42,808 nt of DNA from a virus. The notes beneath the pieces were generated by a model. It was not told the origin of the DNA, ran no database searches, and was given only the letters and a program-made list of their open reading frames with translations. The translations under genes and the position numbers were made by a program. Below, piece after piece: positions 11,499 through 20,255 of this stretch; position 1 is the stretch's first letter, and each line of letters opens with the position of its first letter. The stretch is taken from the IMG/VR virus record IMGVR_UViG_3300031973_001126, positions 1 through 42,808 of that record, one strand, 5' to 3'.

Positions 11499-13723
11499 TG
11501 TCCGACGACGCCGTTGCCGAGGCCAAGGAGGCATTCAAGGCAGCGCAGGACGCCGAGAACGACAACCGCACCAATTTCATTGCCGACATCAAGTTCGGCC
11601 GGCTTGGGGAACAGTGGCCGGAGGCCATCGAGACGCAGCGCAGGCACGAGCGCCGCCCGTGCCTGACGATCAACAAGATGCCCGCCTTCATGCGGCAGGT
11701 CGTCAACGACGCGCGCATGAACAAGCCGCAGATCAAGGTGCGGCCGATCGACGGCGGCGCGGACAAGGACACCGCCGACATCATGTCGGGCCTGATTCGC
11801 AACATCGAGCAGGCCTCGGATGCGGACGTTGCCTACGACACCGCGGCGGAGTTCGCCGTGGGCGGCGGGTTCGGGTACATCAAGATCGAATTCGACTACG
11901 CCCACGACGACACCTTCGACAAGGAACTGAAAATCTGCCGCGTCGCCGATCCGCTGGCGATCTATGGCGATCCACACTCCCGCGCTGCCGATTCGTCGGA
12001 CTGGAATACGGCTTTCGAGCTGTTCCCCATGACGCCTGCCGAATTCGAGCGGCAGTACAAGGGTGCGGACAAGGTCTCGTGGGAGAACGACGCGCCGGTC
12101 AACCGCGATGACGAGGAAATCACCATCGCTGCGCAGTGGGTGCGCGATCTTTACGACCGCAAGCTCCTGAAACTGTCGGATGGCACAGTGATCGCCGCGG
12201 ATGTGTTCCTGCGCAAGGAAAGCGGCGTCTCGGCGGCGGATATCGCGGCAGCGCAGGGCATCACGGTCGTCGGCGAGCGATCGACGCGCAGCTACAAGGT
12301 CAAGCGCCGGCTGTTGAGCGGCGCCGCGGTCCTGGAGAACGAGGACTGGCCGGGCAGGTACATCCCGATCATCCCGGTCTACGGCGACGAGATCAACATC
12401 GAGGGCAAGCGGCATTTCCAGTCGCTGATCTGGCACGCCAAGGATGCACAGCGCGCGTTCAATTTCCAGCGCAGCGCCAGCACCGAGGCCGTGGGGCTGG
12501 AGCCCAAAGCCCCATGGATCGTGCCGAAGGGCTCGGTGGACGAAGACGAGAATTGGGCGACGGCCAACACGATCTCGCACGCCTACCTGGAATACGACCC
12601 GGGCAAAGGCCCGCCGCCGCAGCGCACGCAACTCAATCTTTCGGCTGGTGCCGCTGCCATGCAAGAGGCCATGGCCGCCAATGACGACATGAAGGCGATC
12701 ATGGGCATCTACGATGCCTCGCTCGGCCAGCGATCGAACGAGACCAGCGGCAAGGCCATCATGGCCCGGCAGCGCGAAGGCGATATTTCGACGTTCCACT
12801 TCATCGACAACCTGTCCCGCGCCATCAAGCACACCGGGCGGGTGCTCATCGACCTGATCCCGTCCGTGTATTCGGGCGAGCGGGTCATTCGCGTGCTTGG
12901 CGAGGACGGCGAGGCGGACAATGCCCAGCTTGGGCGCGAGCCGGTCCGCGGCCCGCAAGCGCCGCCGGGACAGCCCGAGCCGCAGGTCAAGAACATCTAC
13001 AATCTCGGCATCGGCAAGTACGACCTCGCCGTCGAGGCCGGCCCGTCCTTCACCACGCGGCGCGCCGAGGCGGCGGAGCAGATGACCGAGTTTGTCCGGG
13101 CGTTCCCGGAAGCCGCCCCATTGATCGGCGACATCCTGGTGAAGTCGCTGGACTGGCAGAACGCGGACGAGATCGCTGATCGCATCAAGGCCGCCCGGGA
13201 AGGGGCCGCGCAGAACAACCCCGAGGCGCAGAAGCTCCAGATGGAGCAGCAGAAGCTCGAATTGCAGGCCAAGAACGACGAGCGCAAGGCCGCGCTCAAC
13301 ATCGAAGTCGAGCGGCAGAAAATGGAGATCGAGCGCCAGAAGGCGGCGATGGAGATCGAAATCGAGCAGATGAAGGCCCAGGCGCAGATCGAGATCGAGC
13401 GCATGAAGGCCGGCGCACAGATGCAGATGGCGCAACAGAAGTCCGAATCCGACATCGCCATGAAGCAGCATGAGGCCAAAGCGATCAAGCCGCAGCCCGC
13501 GGTAGGGCTGAACGTGCCTGAAAGCGTGGCGCAGGCGATCGCCGAGACGGTGGCCCCCGCCATGGCGGCTGCGATGCAGGAAGCGGCGAAGCAGATGGTG
13601 GGCACGCTGGGGAATATGAAGCTCAGCGTTGCTATGCCGCGCATGAAGCGCACGGCAGTTCGCGACCGTGCCGGCAACATCACGCACGCGATTGACGAGC
13701 CGATCGAAGAGACGCTGCAATGA
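11498..13723 (+). CDS. portal protein (P22-like)
   Basis: A 741-residue dodecameric portal through which DNA enters and leaves. N-terminal motifs typical of the P22-type family are visible (FIADIKFGRLGEQWP, RRPCLTINKMPAF, VVNDARMNKPQIKVRP), then the wing and stem regions. Residues about 577-664 form a very regular charged coiled coil (KLQMEQQKLELQAKNDERKA onward), longer than in P22, followed by a Met/Pro-rich tail (residues about 665-741). Its stop overlaps the next gene. The coil would form the barrel extension inside the head. Confidence 0.92.
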   Translation: MSDDAVAEAKEAFKAAQDAENDNRTNFIADIKFGRLGEQWPEAIETQRRHERRPCLTINKMPAFMRQVVNDARMNKPQIKVRPIDGGADKDTADIMSGLIRNIEQASDADVAYDTAAEFAVGGGFGYIKIEFDYAHDDTFDKELKICRVADPLAIYGDPHSRAADSSDWNTAFELFPMTPAEFERQYKGADKVSWENDAPVNRDDEEITIAAQWVRDLYDRKLLKLSDGTVIAADVFLRKESGVSAADIAAAQGITVVGERSTRSYKVKRRLLSGAAVLENEDWPGRYIPIIPVYGDEINIEGKRHFQSLIWHAKDAQRAFNFQRSASTEAVGLEPKAPWIVPKGSVDEDENWATANTISHAYLEYDPGKGPPPQRTQLNLSAGAAAMQEAMAANDDMKAIMGIYDASLGQRSNETSGKAIMARQREGDISTFHFIDNLSRAIKHTGRVLIDLIPSVYSGERVIRVLGEDGEADNAQLGREPVRGPQAPPGQPEPQVKNIYNLGIGKYDLAVEAGPSFTTRRAEAAEQMTEFVRAFPEAAPLIGDILVKSLDWQNADEIADRIKAAREGAAQNNPEAQKLQMEQQKLELQAKNDERKAALNIEVERQKMEIERQKAAMEIEIEQMKAQAQIEIERMKAGAQMQMAQQKSESDIAMKQHEAKAIKPQPAVGLNVPESVAQAIAETVAPAMAAAMQEAAKQMVGTLGNMKLSVAMPRMKRTAVRDRAGNITHAIDEPIEETLQ

Positions 13724-14277
13724 CCACGATCACCGTTGGCAGCACGGGCGGCGGGGCCTGGACGGTCATCGAGCGCAAGACCGGATCGAGCGTCGCCAGC
13801 TACGACTTCACGACCGGGATCACCGGCTATCGCACCTACAAGCTGATCGGCTGGCTCCGGCCGGCGACGGACAACGTGTTTCTGTATGCCCGCACCGACG
13901 ACGCTGGCGGTGCCAGCTTCGACTCCGGCGCCTCCGACTACAAGTATTCTTCGTTTCTTCGCGGCACGGGCAGCACCGCCGACAACAGCAACGCCGCAGC
14001 CCAAATCTCGTTTTTCAACAATACTTCTGGCCTGCGGGCGGGCAGCGACAGCGATCAGCGCGTTACGTTTGAAATCACCTTCGAGCCTAATAGCGGCGCG
14101 TATCAGTCGATAACGGCTCTGGGTGGATTTGAGCAGGCCGACGACAGTGGCGCCGCTGTGTTCATGAGTTGCGGCTTGCGCGTCTCAACCACAATCGCCA
14201 ACGCCCTACAGCTTCTGTTCAGCAGCGGCAACATCGCCGCCGGCGACGTGACCCTTTACGCCCTGGCCAACTCATGA
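13720..14277 (+). CDS. beta-sandwich virion-associated protein
   Basis: A 185-residue protein with Thr/Ser/Gly-rich strands (MTTITVGSTGGGAWTVI, YKLIGWLRPATDNVFLYART) resembling jelly-roll carbohydrate-binding or decoration domains. No signal or membrane segment. It is linked by four-base overlaps to portal and the next gene. Probably displayed on the particle; ligand unknown. Confidence 0.55.
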   Translation: MTTITVGSTGGGAWTVIERKTGSSVASYDFTTGITGYRTYKLIGWLRPATDNVFLYARTDDAGGASFDSGASDYKYSSFLRGTGSTADNSNAAAQISFFNNTSGLRAGSDSDQRVTFEITFEPNSGAYQSITALGGFEQADDSGAAVFMSCGLRVSTTIANALQLLFSSGNIAAGDVTLYALANS

Positions 14278-14528
14278 CCGAGAACATCTACGTCCGTGTC
14301 GAAGGTGGCCTCGTGTTCAATGGCACGAAGCGTGTGGACGGAAAGCGCTATTCCGACATCGGCAAGGAGCCTGACGGCACGCAGAAGCTCCGCGAGTGGG
14401 ACGACGCCGAGAACGCCGCCCGCGACGCCGAGGAAGCGGCATGGGCTGCACGAGTGGAGCGGCCGCCCGCGAAGACCCTGGAGCAGCGCATCGCAGACCT
14501 GGAGGCGAAGGTCGATGTATCTCGGTGA
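14274..14528 (+). CDS. small virion-region protein
   Basis: An 84-residue acidic protein with an N-terminal strand pair (IYVRVEGGLVFNGTKRV) and a C-terminal coiled coil (TLEQRIADLEAKV). The coil suggests oligomerisation, perhaps as a base for the following repeat protein. It overlaps both neighbours. Confidence 0.55.
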   Translation: MTENIYVRVEGGLVFNGTKRVDGKRYSDIGKEPDGTQKLREWDDAENAARDAEEAAWAARVERPPAKTLEQRIADLEAKVDVSR

Positions 14529-15732
14529 CTTCGCCGCCGGCGCCACGATCGATTTCAAATGGAACACGGTCAGCCTGTCGTCGGGCTCGATCACCCGTTC
14601 GACGGACGGCTCGATCCGCATCTACAAGACCAACAGCGCCACGCAGCGCACATCGTCGGCCGGCATCACCGATACCGAGGACTTCGATTCTCTGACGGGC
14701 GTGCATCACTGCCGCATCGACCTCTCCGATAACACCGACGCGGGCTTCTACGCCGCGGGCAATGACTATCAGGTGGTCATTCAGGGTGCCGTCATCGGCG
14801 GCCTCACGATCAACGCCGCGCTCGCCCATTTCAGCATCGCCAACCGGCCGGTACAGGGTCTGGCCGCCAGCGTCATCACGGCAACCAGCATCGCGGGAGA
14901 CGCCATCACCGCCGCCAAGATCGCCGACGGGGCCATCGACGCCGCCACCTTCGCTGCTGGCGCAATCACGGCAGCGTCGATAGCCGCCGACGCGATCACC
15001 GATGCCAAGGTGGCGAGCGATGTCACGATAGCATCCGTGACGGGTGCGGTCGGTAGCGTCACGGGCAGCGTGGGCAGCATCGCCGCGGGCGGCATCGCCT
15101 CTGCTTCGTTCGCAGCGGGCGCTATCGACGCATCGGCCATCGCCACAGACGCTATCGGCGCCCTGGAACTGGCAGCCGGGGCCGCTTCCGAGATCGCGAC
15201 CGCGGTGCGTACCGAATTGACGACCGAGCTTGGCCGCATCGACGTGGCCGTGAGCACGCGCCTTGCGACCGCTGGATACACCGCCCCGGACAACACGTCG
15301 ATTGCCGCGATCCTCGTGGACACGGCAGAGATCGGTGCTGCGGGCGCCGGCCTGACCGCCCTCGCCACGCAGGCCAGCGTCAACACGATCGACGATTTCC
15401 TGGACACCGAGGTTGCCGCGATCCTCGCCGCGGTCGATACCGAAGTGGCCGCGATCAAGGCCAAGACGGACAACCTGCCGGCAGCCCCTGCTGCTACGGG
15501 CGATATCCCCACAGCGGGCGCTATTGCCGATGCAGTCCACGACGAGGTCGTTGACGGCACACTCACCTTCCGCGAGGCCACGCGCCTGCAAGACTCGGCT
15601 CTGTTCGGCAAGCTCTCCGGGGCCGCAACAACCTCGATCGCCATCCGCGACGCGGCCGACACGAAGGACCGCATCACCGCCACGGTAGACACTGACGGCA
15701 ACCGCACCGCGGTCACGCTCGACGGCGCCTGA
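14515..15732 (+). CDS. Ala-rich repeat head-fibre-like protein
   Basis: A 405-residue protein. The N-terminal domain (MYLGDFAAGATIDFKWNTVS, about 1-120) is a beta module found in related phages. The middle (about 125-235) is a run of short repeats such as DAITAAKIADGAIDAATF, in which Ala-Ile/Ala-Thr pairs recur about every 6-8 residues, consistent with a trimeric beta-helical or fibrous shaft. The C-terminal third ends with a strand-rich DGNRTAVTLDGA. It lies between portal and scaffold, so it may be a head fibre. Confidence 0.6.
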   Translation: MYLGDFAAGATIDFKWNTVSLSSGSITRSTDGSIRIYKTNSATQRTSSAGITDTEDFDSLTGVHHCRIDLSDNTDAGFYAAGNDYQVVIQGAVIGGLTINAALAHFSIANRPVQGLAASVITATSIAGDAITAAKIADGAIDAATFAAGAITAASIAADAITDAKVASDVTIASVTGAVGSVTGSVGSIAAGGIASASFAAGAIDASAIATDAIGALELAAGAASEIATAVRTELTTELGRIDVAVSTRLATAGYTAPDNTSIAAILVDTAEIGAAGAGLTALATQASVNTIDDFLDTEVAAILAAVDTEVAAIKAKTDNLPAAPAATGDIPTAGAIADAVHDEVVDGTLTFREATRLQDSALFGKLSGAATTSIAIRDAADTKDRITATVDTDGNRTAVTLDGA

Positions 15733-16082
15733 TGTTCGGCAATCGGTACTTTCCGCAACGGTACTTTGCGGATCGGTACTACCCGCAAGGGGGCGGTGCT
15801 GCCCCGCCACAGCCCGCCCCGGCGCCATCGTCCGGCGGCTGGCCGATCAGTTACGAAGAGTGGAAGCGTCGCCGCAAGCGCGACACGGAAGACGAAGAGG
15901 TCAAGCCGCTCGTTGCCGAATTCCTCGGCCCGGCAACACCGAAGATCGAAGCGAGAGTCCAGACCAAGCCACAACCCGCCCCCGACCTCAGCGTCCGGTC
16001 ATGGGAGCGGGAAATGCGCGCCCTTGAAGCCGCTCGGCAACGCCGTCGCCGCCAAGACGACGAATGGTTTTTGATGAACTGA
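15732..16082 (+). CDS. small Tyr/Arg-rich virion-region protein
   Basis: A 116-residue protein starting MFGNRYFPQRYFADRYYPQG, a repeated [RY][YF]-P pattern seen in small proteins of alphaproteobacterial phages and prophages. A Pro-rich linker and a basic helix (EAARQRRRRQDDEWF) follow. It overlaps the upstream gene by one base. Function unknown. Confidence 0.6.
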   Translation: MFGNRYFPQRYFADRYYPQGGGAAPPQPAPAPSSGGWPISYEEWKRRRKRDTEDEEVKPLVAEFLGPATPKIEARVQTKPQPAPDLSVRSWEREMRALEAARQRRRRQDDEWFLMN

Positions 16083-16084
16083 CA

Positions 16085-16098
16085 GCGTCGTGAGACGC
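16085..16098 (+). promoter_or_regulatory. GUGA-loop hairpin upstream of scaffold gene
   Basis: GCGTC-GTGA-GACGC forms a 5-bp stem closed by a GNRA-type tetraloop, about 22 bases before the scaffold ATG. A matching hairpin with compensating base changes stands upstream of the coat gene. Possibly an RNA processing or stability element. Confidence 0.5.
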
Positions 16099-16120
16099 CG
16101 TGCCCCCTGAAGGAGCCACG

Positions 16121-16987
16121 ATGCCCGACGAACTCGCACCGCCAGGTGCCGAGGCGACCAACCCTGCCCCGGGAGTCGCGCAACCACCCCCCGAACTCGA
16201 TATCGCGGACCTCGATCCGAACGCCGAACCTCAGCCGGAAGGCCAAGAGATAGCGGCACAATTGGACGATTCCGAAGAGATCGAATACGAGGGCAACAAG
16301 TACAAGGTGCCGAAGGCGCTGGCCCCCGCGGTCATGCGCCAGAAGGACTATACGCAGAAGACCCAAGAGGCCGCCGCGATCCGGCGCGAAGCCGAGGCCC
16401 GCTATCAGCAGGCGCAGGAATTCGCGCAAGCCGTGCAGCAGGACCTCAACGAGCACGCCCAACTGCACGCCATCCGGCAGCAGGTGGAGCAATACAAGAA
16501 CGTGAACTGGCAGCAGCTCGAAGCGGAAGACCCGCTCGGGGCGCAGAACCATTTCCGCCGCTATACGATGCTCAAGGACGCCGCCGGCGAAGTTGAGCGC
16601 GCGATCCAAGCCAAGCACCACGACCGCACCTCCAAAGCCGCAGCCGAGCAGGCCAAGCAGCGGGAGCAAGCGCGGGCCACGCTGGCGAGGGAGATTCCCA
16701 ACTTCAGTCCGAAGCTGGAAAGCGATCTTGTCGCCTACGCGAGCAAGCACGGCGTCCCCGCCGAGAACGCGAAGGCAGCAATGGACGGCGACCCCGTGTC
16801 CATCAAGCTCCTGCACAAGGCTTTCCTCTACGACCAGTTGGTCGAAAAGCAGCGTGCCGCCAAGCAGGCCCCGCCGGCAGAGCCGGTGCGGCCGATCAAT
16901 GGCCGCGGCGCCGTCCCCCAGGGCCTTTCGGACAGCCTGTCCATCGAAGCCTGGATGGAGCGCCGCGCCAAGCAAGCGGCCCGCTAA
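16121..16987 (+). CDS. capsid scaffolding protein
   Basis: A 288-residue protein directly before the coat gene, the standard place for a podovirus scaffold. The acidic, Pro-rich N-terminus (1-55) is followed by a strand motif EIEYEGNKYKVPKAL and a long helical, Gln/Glu-rich coiled region (70-200), as expected for internal scaffolds. The C-terminus has a basic helix (SIEAWMERRAKQAAR) suited to binding coat. AAGGAG precedes the ATG by five bases. It should direct procapsid assembly and then leave. Confidence 0.8.
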   Translation: MPDELAPPGAEATNPAPGVAQPPPELDIADLDPNAEPQPEGQEIAAQLDDSEEIEYEGNKYKVPKALAPAVMRQKDYTQKTQEAAAIRREAEARYQQAQEFAQAVQQDLNEHAQLHAIRQQVEQYKNVNWQQLEAEDPLGAQNHFRRYTMLKDAAGEVERAIQAKHHDRTSKAAAEQAKQREQARATLAREIPNFSPKLESDLVAYASKHGVPAENAKAAMDGDPVSIKLLHKAFLYDQLVEKQRAAKQAPPAEPVRPINGRGAVPQGLSDSLSIEAWMERRAKQAAR

Positions 16988-17003
16988 CCCTCAACCGAAT
17001 GCA

Positions 17004-17017
17004 GCGCCGTGAGGCGC
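17004..17017 (+). promoter_or_regulatory. GUGA-loop hairpin upstream of coat gene
   Basis: GCGCC-GTGA-GGCGC is the same hairpin as at 16085 with one base pair changed on both sides (T-A to C-G), which preserves pairing. A second GNRA-type hairpin, GCCC-GAAA-GGGC, follows before the coat ATG. The coat leader is about 65 bases, unusually long for this genome. Confidence 0.5.
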
Positions 17018-17054
17018 CGCGTCCCAGCGCCCGAAAGGGCCAGATGGAGCTACC

Positions 17055-18248
17055 ATGTCGAGCACGTATCTTACGCCCACCATCATCACCCGTGAGGCTC
17101 TGCGCATCCTGCACCAGAAGCTGAACTTCATCGGGTCGATCAACCGCCAATACGATTCGCGCTTCGGGAACACCGGCGCGAAGATCGGCGACACGCTCAC
17201 CATCCGCCTGCCGAACAAGTACACCGTGACGACCGGCGCCGTGCTCAGCGCGCAGGACGTGACCGAGCCGAGCACCACGCTGACGGTTTCGACGCAGAAG
17301 CATGTCGGCATGCGGTTCGGCATGGCCGATCTCACGCTGAAGATCGACGATTTCAGCAAGCGGTATCTCGAACCCGCGATGGCCGTTCTCGCCGCGTCCA
17401 TGGAGGCCGATGCCTGCTCCATGTACAAGGACGTGTACAATCAGGTGAACAACCTGAACGCCGCGGCCACGCACGCCAAACTGGCCGAATGCGACAAGAA
17501 GCTGTTCGACAACCTGACCCCGGAAAGCGACCGGGTCATGAACCTGGACAGCCAGACGCACATGGACCTGATCGACGCGTGGAAGGCCCTCTTCCACGAG
17601 GACAAGACGGTGTCCAGGGCGTTCAAGGAAGCCCGCATCGGCCACGCGATGGGCTTCGATTTCTTCCGCAACACCCACTGGAATCGCCACACGTCCGGCA
17701 CCGAGAACGGCGCGTCCCTGACGCTCACCGTCAGCGGCGCCAACCAGACCGGCGCGTCCGTCACCGTGACCAACGGGTCGTCCAAGACGCTCAAGAAGGG
17801 CGACATCATCACCTTCCCGGGCGTCAACCGCGTGCACCCGGAAACCAAGGTCGATACCGGCGTCAAGCAACAGTTCGTGGTCACGGCCGATGTCGGCTCG
17901 TCCGGCACGTCGATCCCGATCTCGCCGAGCATCATCACGTCCGGCGCGACGCAGAACGTGAGCGCCTCGCCCACGGACTCGACGGCGATCGACACGAAGA
18001 TCGGCGGCGCATCCGAGGACTACGGCATCTCCCTCGCCTACCATCCCGACGCGTTCACCTTCGCCACCGCCGATCTCGTCATGCCCAAGGGCGTCGATTT
18101 CAGCGCACGCGAAGTCTACGACGGCATCTCCATGCGCGTGGTCCGTCAGTACGACATCAACAACGACCAGCTCCCCTGCCGCATCGACGTTCTGTACGGG
18201 TACAAGACCATCCGTCCGGAAATGGCGACGCGTTGGGCCAACAACTAA
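17055..18248 (+). CDS. major capsid (coat) protein, P22 gp5-like
   Basis: A 397-residue coat protein. The N-arm and first strands (STYLTPTIITREALRILHQK, YDSRFGNTGAKIGDTLTIRL) and the spine helix region (MEADACSMYKDVYNQVNNL) match the P22 coat family within the HK97 fold. A beta-rich Thr/Ser insertion at about 218-302 is in the place of the P22 I-domain. It ends with a strand pair and Arg-Trp tail. It makes the icosahedral shell. No N-terminal delta domain is visible, matching the separate scaffold gene. An AGATGGAG sequence lies upstream of the ATG. Confidence 0.92.
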   Translation: MSSTYLTPTIITREALRILHQKLNFIGSINRQYDSRFGNTGAKIGDTLTIRLPNKYTVTTGAVLSAQDVTEPSTTLTVSTQKHVGMRFGMADLTLKIDDFSKRYLEPAMAVLAASMEADACSMYKDVYNQVNNLNAAATHAKLAECDKKLFDNLTPESDRVMNLDSQTHMDLIDAWKALFHEDKTVSRAFKEARIGHAMGFDFFRNTHWNRHTSGTENGASLTLTVSGANQTGASVTVTNGSSKTLKKGDIITFPGVNRVHPETKVDTGVKQQFVVTADVGSSGTSIPISPSIITSGATQNVSASPTDSTAIDTKIGGASEDYGISLAYHPDAFTFATADLVMPKGVDFSAREVYDGISMRVVRQYDINNDQLPCRIDVLYGYKTIRPEMATRWANN

Positions 18249-18263
18249 GCGGAGTCCACGCAC

Positions 18264-18533
18264 ATGCCCACGAAGCAGCTTTCCGACAACAACCCGGACG
18301 GCACCGTGCTCGGCCAGAGCACGTCCGACCTCATCGGCTTCTACGGGGCGACCCCCGTGGACAAGCCGGATGGCGCGGCCGTCGTCACCGCCACCATTGT
18401 TTCGGCGCAGTCGGCGCAAATCTCCAACACGATCTGGGGATTTGCGTCGCAGGCCGGCATGAGCGCCCATCTCGCGCTCGTGACGACCATCCGCGCCGCG
18501 CTGGTGGAACTCGGACTGATGAAGTCCTCGTGA
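18264..18533 (+). CDS. small capsid-associated protein
   Basis: An 89-residue protein (MPTKQLSDNNPDGTVLGQST) with a short beta N-terminus and two C-terminal helices. Proteins of this kind follow the coat gene in many phages and act as head fibres or decoration. It has a GGAG site upstream and overlaps the next gene's GTG start by four bases. Confidence 0.6.
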   Translation: MPTKQLSDNNPDGTVLGQSTSDLIGFYGATPVDKPDGAAVVTATIVSAQSAQISNTIWGFASQAGMSAHLALVTTIRAALVELGLMKSS

Positions 18534-19312
18534 AGATCGTCTTCAGGGAAGCCGAGGAATCCAAGTCGGCACGGCTGCCGCGGCTCCTGGAGAACATTCG
18601 CCACGCCGAAGCCCTCGGGATTCCGCTCATCCCGAGGGTGCTTGCACCGGTCCCCCGCCCGCTGGCGATCGTGGGTGGCGGACCATCGATACGGCACCAG
18701 ATCGACCGCCTCAAAGCCTGGCCCGGCGACATCTGGGCCATCAACGGCACATGGCGGTATCTGGCGGATCGCGGCATCGACGCGACGTTTCTCTCTGTGG
18801 ACCCCGCCCCCGCGGTCGAAACTCTCTGTCGTGGGGCTAAGCGGGCCATCGTCGCGTCATGCTGCGATCCCGCCGTCTTTCGTGCCTTGGAAGGCGCTGA
18901 TGTTCATCTCGTGAACATAGCCCCTCACCCCCAACCGATGGGCTCCGGCCCGACCACGGCGACGGCCAGCCCGCACCTTGCGGTATATCAGGGCTACGGC
19001 GATCTGACGTGGTTCGGGTGCGAATCGTCCTACGAGCACGATCCGCGCGCACAGCGGATGATCGGCGGCACCCACGCCTATATGGCGGAGACGGTGCCCG
19101 ACCTGATCCGCGTCGAATGCGGCGGGGCCGAATACCTCACCGAGCCGGAATATCTGATGCAGGCCGAAGCGCTGGCCGGGATCATCCGCGACTGCCGGCC
19201 CTTCCTGAAGGAAGAATCCGGCGGGCTGCTTCGCGCGCTCATCGAGCACGGCGATTACGACATCGTGGCCGTCGCCCCGGGAATCTATGCCGAAATCACA
19301 CAGGCCGCGTAA
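18530..19312 (+). CDS. MptE-like (DUF115-type) protein in the head gene cluster
   Basis: A 260-residue protein starting at GTG. The core reads LAIVGGGPSIRHQIDRLKAW, then IWAINGTWRYLADRGIDATF and SVDPAPAVE, the nucleotide-binding Rossmann-like pattern of the MptE/DUF115 family (6-hydroxymethylpterin diphosphokinase-like, also found beside glycosylation genes). The rest has Cys, His and Gly motifs (SSYEHDPRAQRMIGGTHAYM). It is not a usual structural gene; it may modify a virion or host component, or bind a nucleotide-sugar. Activity cannot be deduced. Confidence 0.6.
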   Translation: MKIVFREAEESKSARLPRLLENIRHAEALGIPLIPRVLAPVPRPLAIVGGGPSIRHQIDRLKAWPGDIWAINGTWRYLADRGIDATFLSVDPAPAVETLCRGAKRAIVASCCDPAVFRALEGADVHLVNIAPHPQPMGSGPTTATASPHLAVYQGYGDLTWFGCESSYEHDPRAQRMIGGTHAYMAETVPDLIRVECGGAEYLTEPEYLMQAEALAGIIRDCRPFLKEESGGLLRALIEHGDYDIVAVAPGIYAEITQAA

Positions 19313-19581
19313 TGGGACACCTGACCTACGGCTACCGCAAGAATGAACAGGGGCGCATCGAGCATCGCTCGTTCGATATCGACAGCCTCCTGTACGGGGA
19401 GGCCGCCCGCAACGGCTGGGTGGACAGCCCGGACAAGGTTCCCGGCGCCGCCAAGATTCAAGAGGCCATGGCAGCGGAGCGCCGGGCGACCGAGACGCAG
19501 ATCGCCCCGGAGCCGAAAGGGCCTTCGGAATTCCACGGCGAGAAGCGCAAAGGCTGGCCCAAGGGGAAGCCGCGTAAATGA
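19312..19581 (+). CDS. small basic virion-region protein
   Basis: An 89-residue protein (MGHLTYGYRKNEQGRIEHRS) with aromatic N-terminus and a Lys/Pro-rich C-terminal tail (GEKRKGWPKGKPRK) that may bind DNA. It overlaps both neighbours. No family recognised. Confidence 0.55.
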   Translation: MGHLTYGYRKNEQGRIEHRSFDIDSLLYGEAARNGWVDSPDKVPGAAKIQEAMAAERRATETQIAPEPKGPSEFHGEKRKGWPKGKPRK

Positions 19582-20255
19582 CGACCTATGTCACGCTGCG
19601 CAACCGCATCGCCAATGAAGTGCGGTCGATCGCCACCGCCGCAGCGACCGACATTTCGGCCGACATCGCCGCCGCCGTCCAATCCGCCGTCAAGCACTAC
19701 GAGCGCGAAGAGTTCTACTTCAACACCAAGACCAACACGTTCAGCACCGTCGCGGACCAGGAATATTACTCGTCCTCCGATCTCGCCGACATCGCGACGC
19801 TGATCAACATCCGGTCGATGACGGCGACGATTTCCGGGGTCAAGCTGCCCGTGAAGCCGCTGGATTTCGGCAAGATCGATCATGCCCAGAACGGCGAGGT
19901 CAAGGCGCATCCCGAGTATTTCGCCTATTACAAGCGGAACCTCCGCTTCTACCCAATCCCGGACGCGGTCTACACGATCACGCTGGCGTACCATTATCGC
20001 CTGACGGCTCTTTCCGAGGATGCCGATTCGAACGCCTGGACCACGGACGCCGAAGAACTCATCCGGGCACGGGCGAGCTATGACCTGTATCGCCGGGTGA
20101 CGCAGGACCACGAGCGGGCCGCGTTCGCCAAGGCCGACGAGGCCGACGCGCTGTCCGCGCTTCGCCGCGAGACCGCCAAGCGGCGATCCAACAACATCCT
20201 CCGCCAGGACGACGCCATGGTGTCGCGCGGCGGCTACAACATCAATTACGAATAA
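19578..20255 (+). CDS. head-tail adaptor (P22 gp4-like)
   Basis: A 225-residue protein whose helical N-terminus (MTTYVTLRNRIANEVRS, then AVQSAVKHYEREEFYFN) and following strands (LRFYPIPDAVYTITLAYHYR) match the P22-type head-completion/adaptor family. The C-terminal helix ends in a basic, flexible tail. It should bind under the portal and close the filled head. It lies directly before the gp10-like gene, the same order as in P22. Confidence 0.8.
   Translation: MTTYVTLRNRIANEVRSIATAAATDISADIAAAVQSAVKHYEREEFYFNTKTNTFSTVADQEYYSSSDLADIATLINIRSMTATISGVKLPVKPLDFGKIDHAQNGEVKAHPEYFAYYKRNLRFYPIPDAVYTITLAYHYRLTALSEDADSNAWTTDAEELIRARASYDLYRRVTQDHERAAFAKADEADALSALRRETAKRRSNNILRQDDAMVSRGGYNINYE

Noticed and set aside
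11414-13720. Very long open frame (768 codons) antisense to the portal gene
   Set aside because: It is a by-product of strong G/C bias at third codon positions of the portal gene. Its composition is Arg/His/Leu-rich, it has no family motifs, and no start signal is visible.
14317-15828. 503-codon minus-strand frame opposite the repeat fibre-like gene
   Set aside because: Antisense shadow; the plus-strand frame has coherent beta repeats and coupling to its neighbours.
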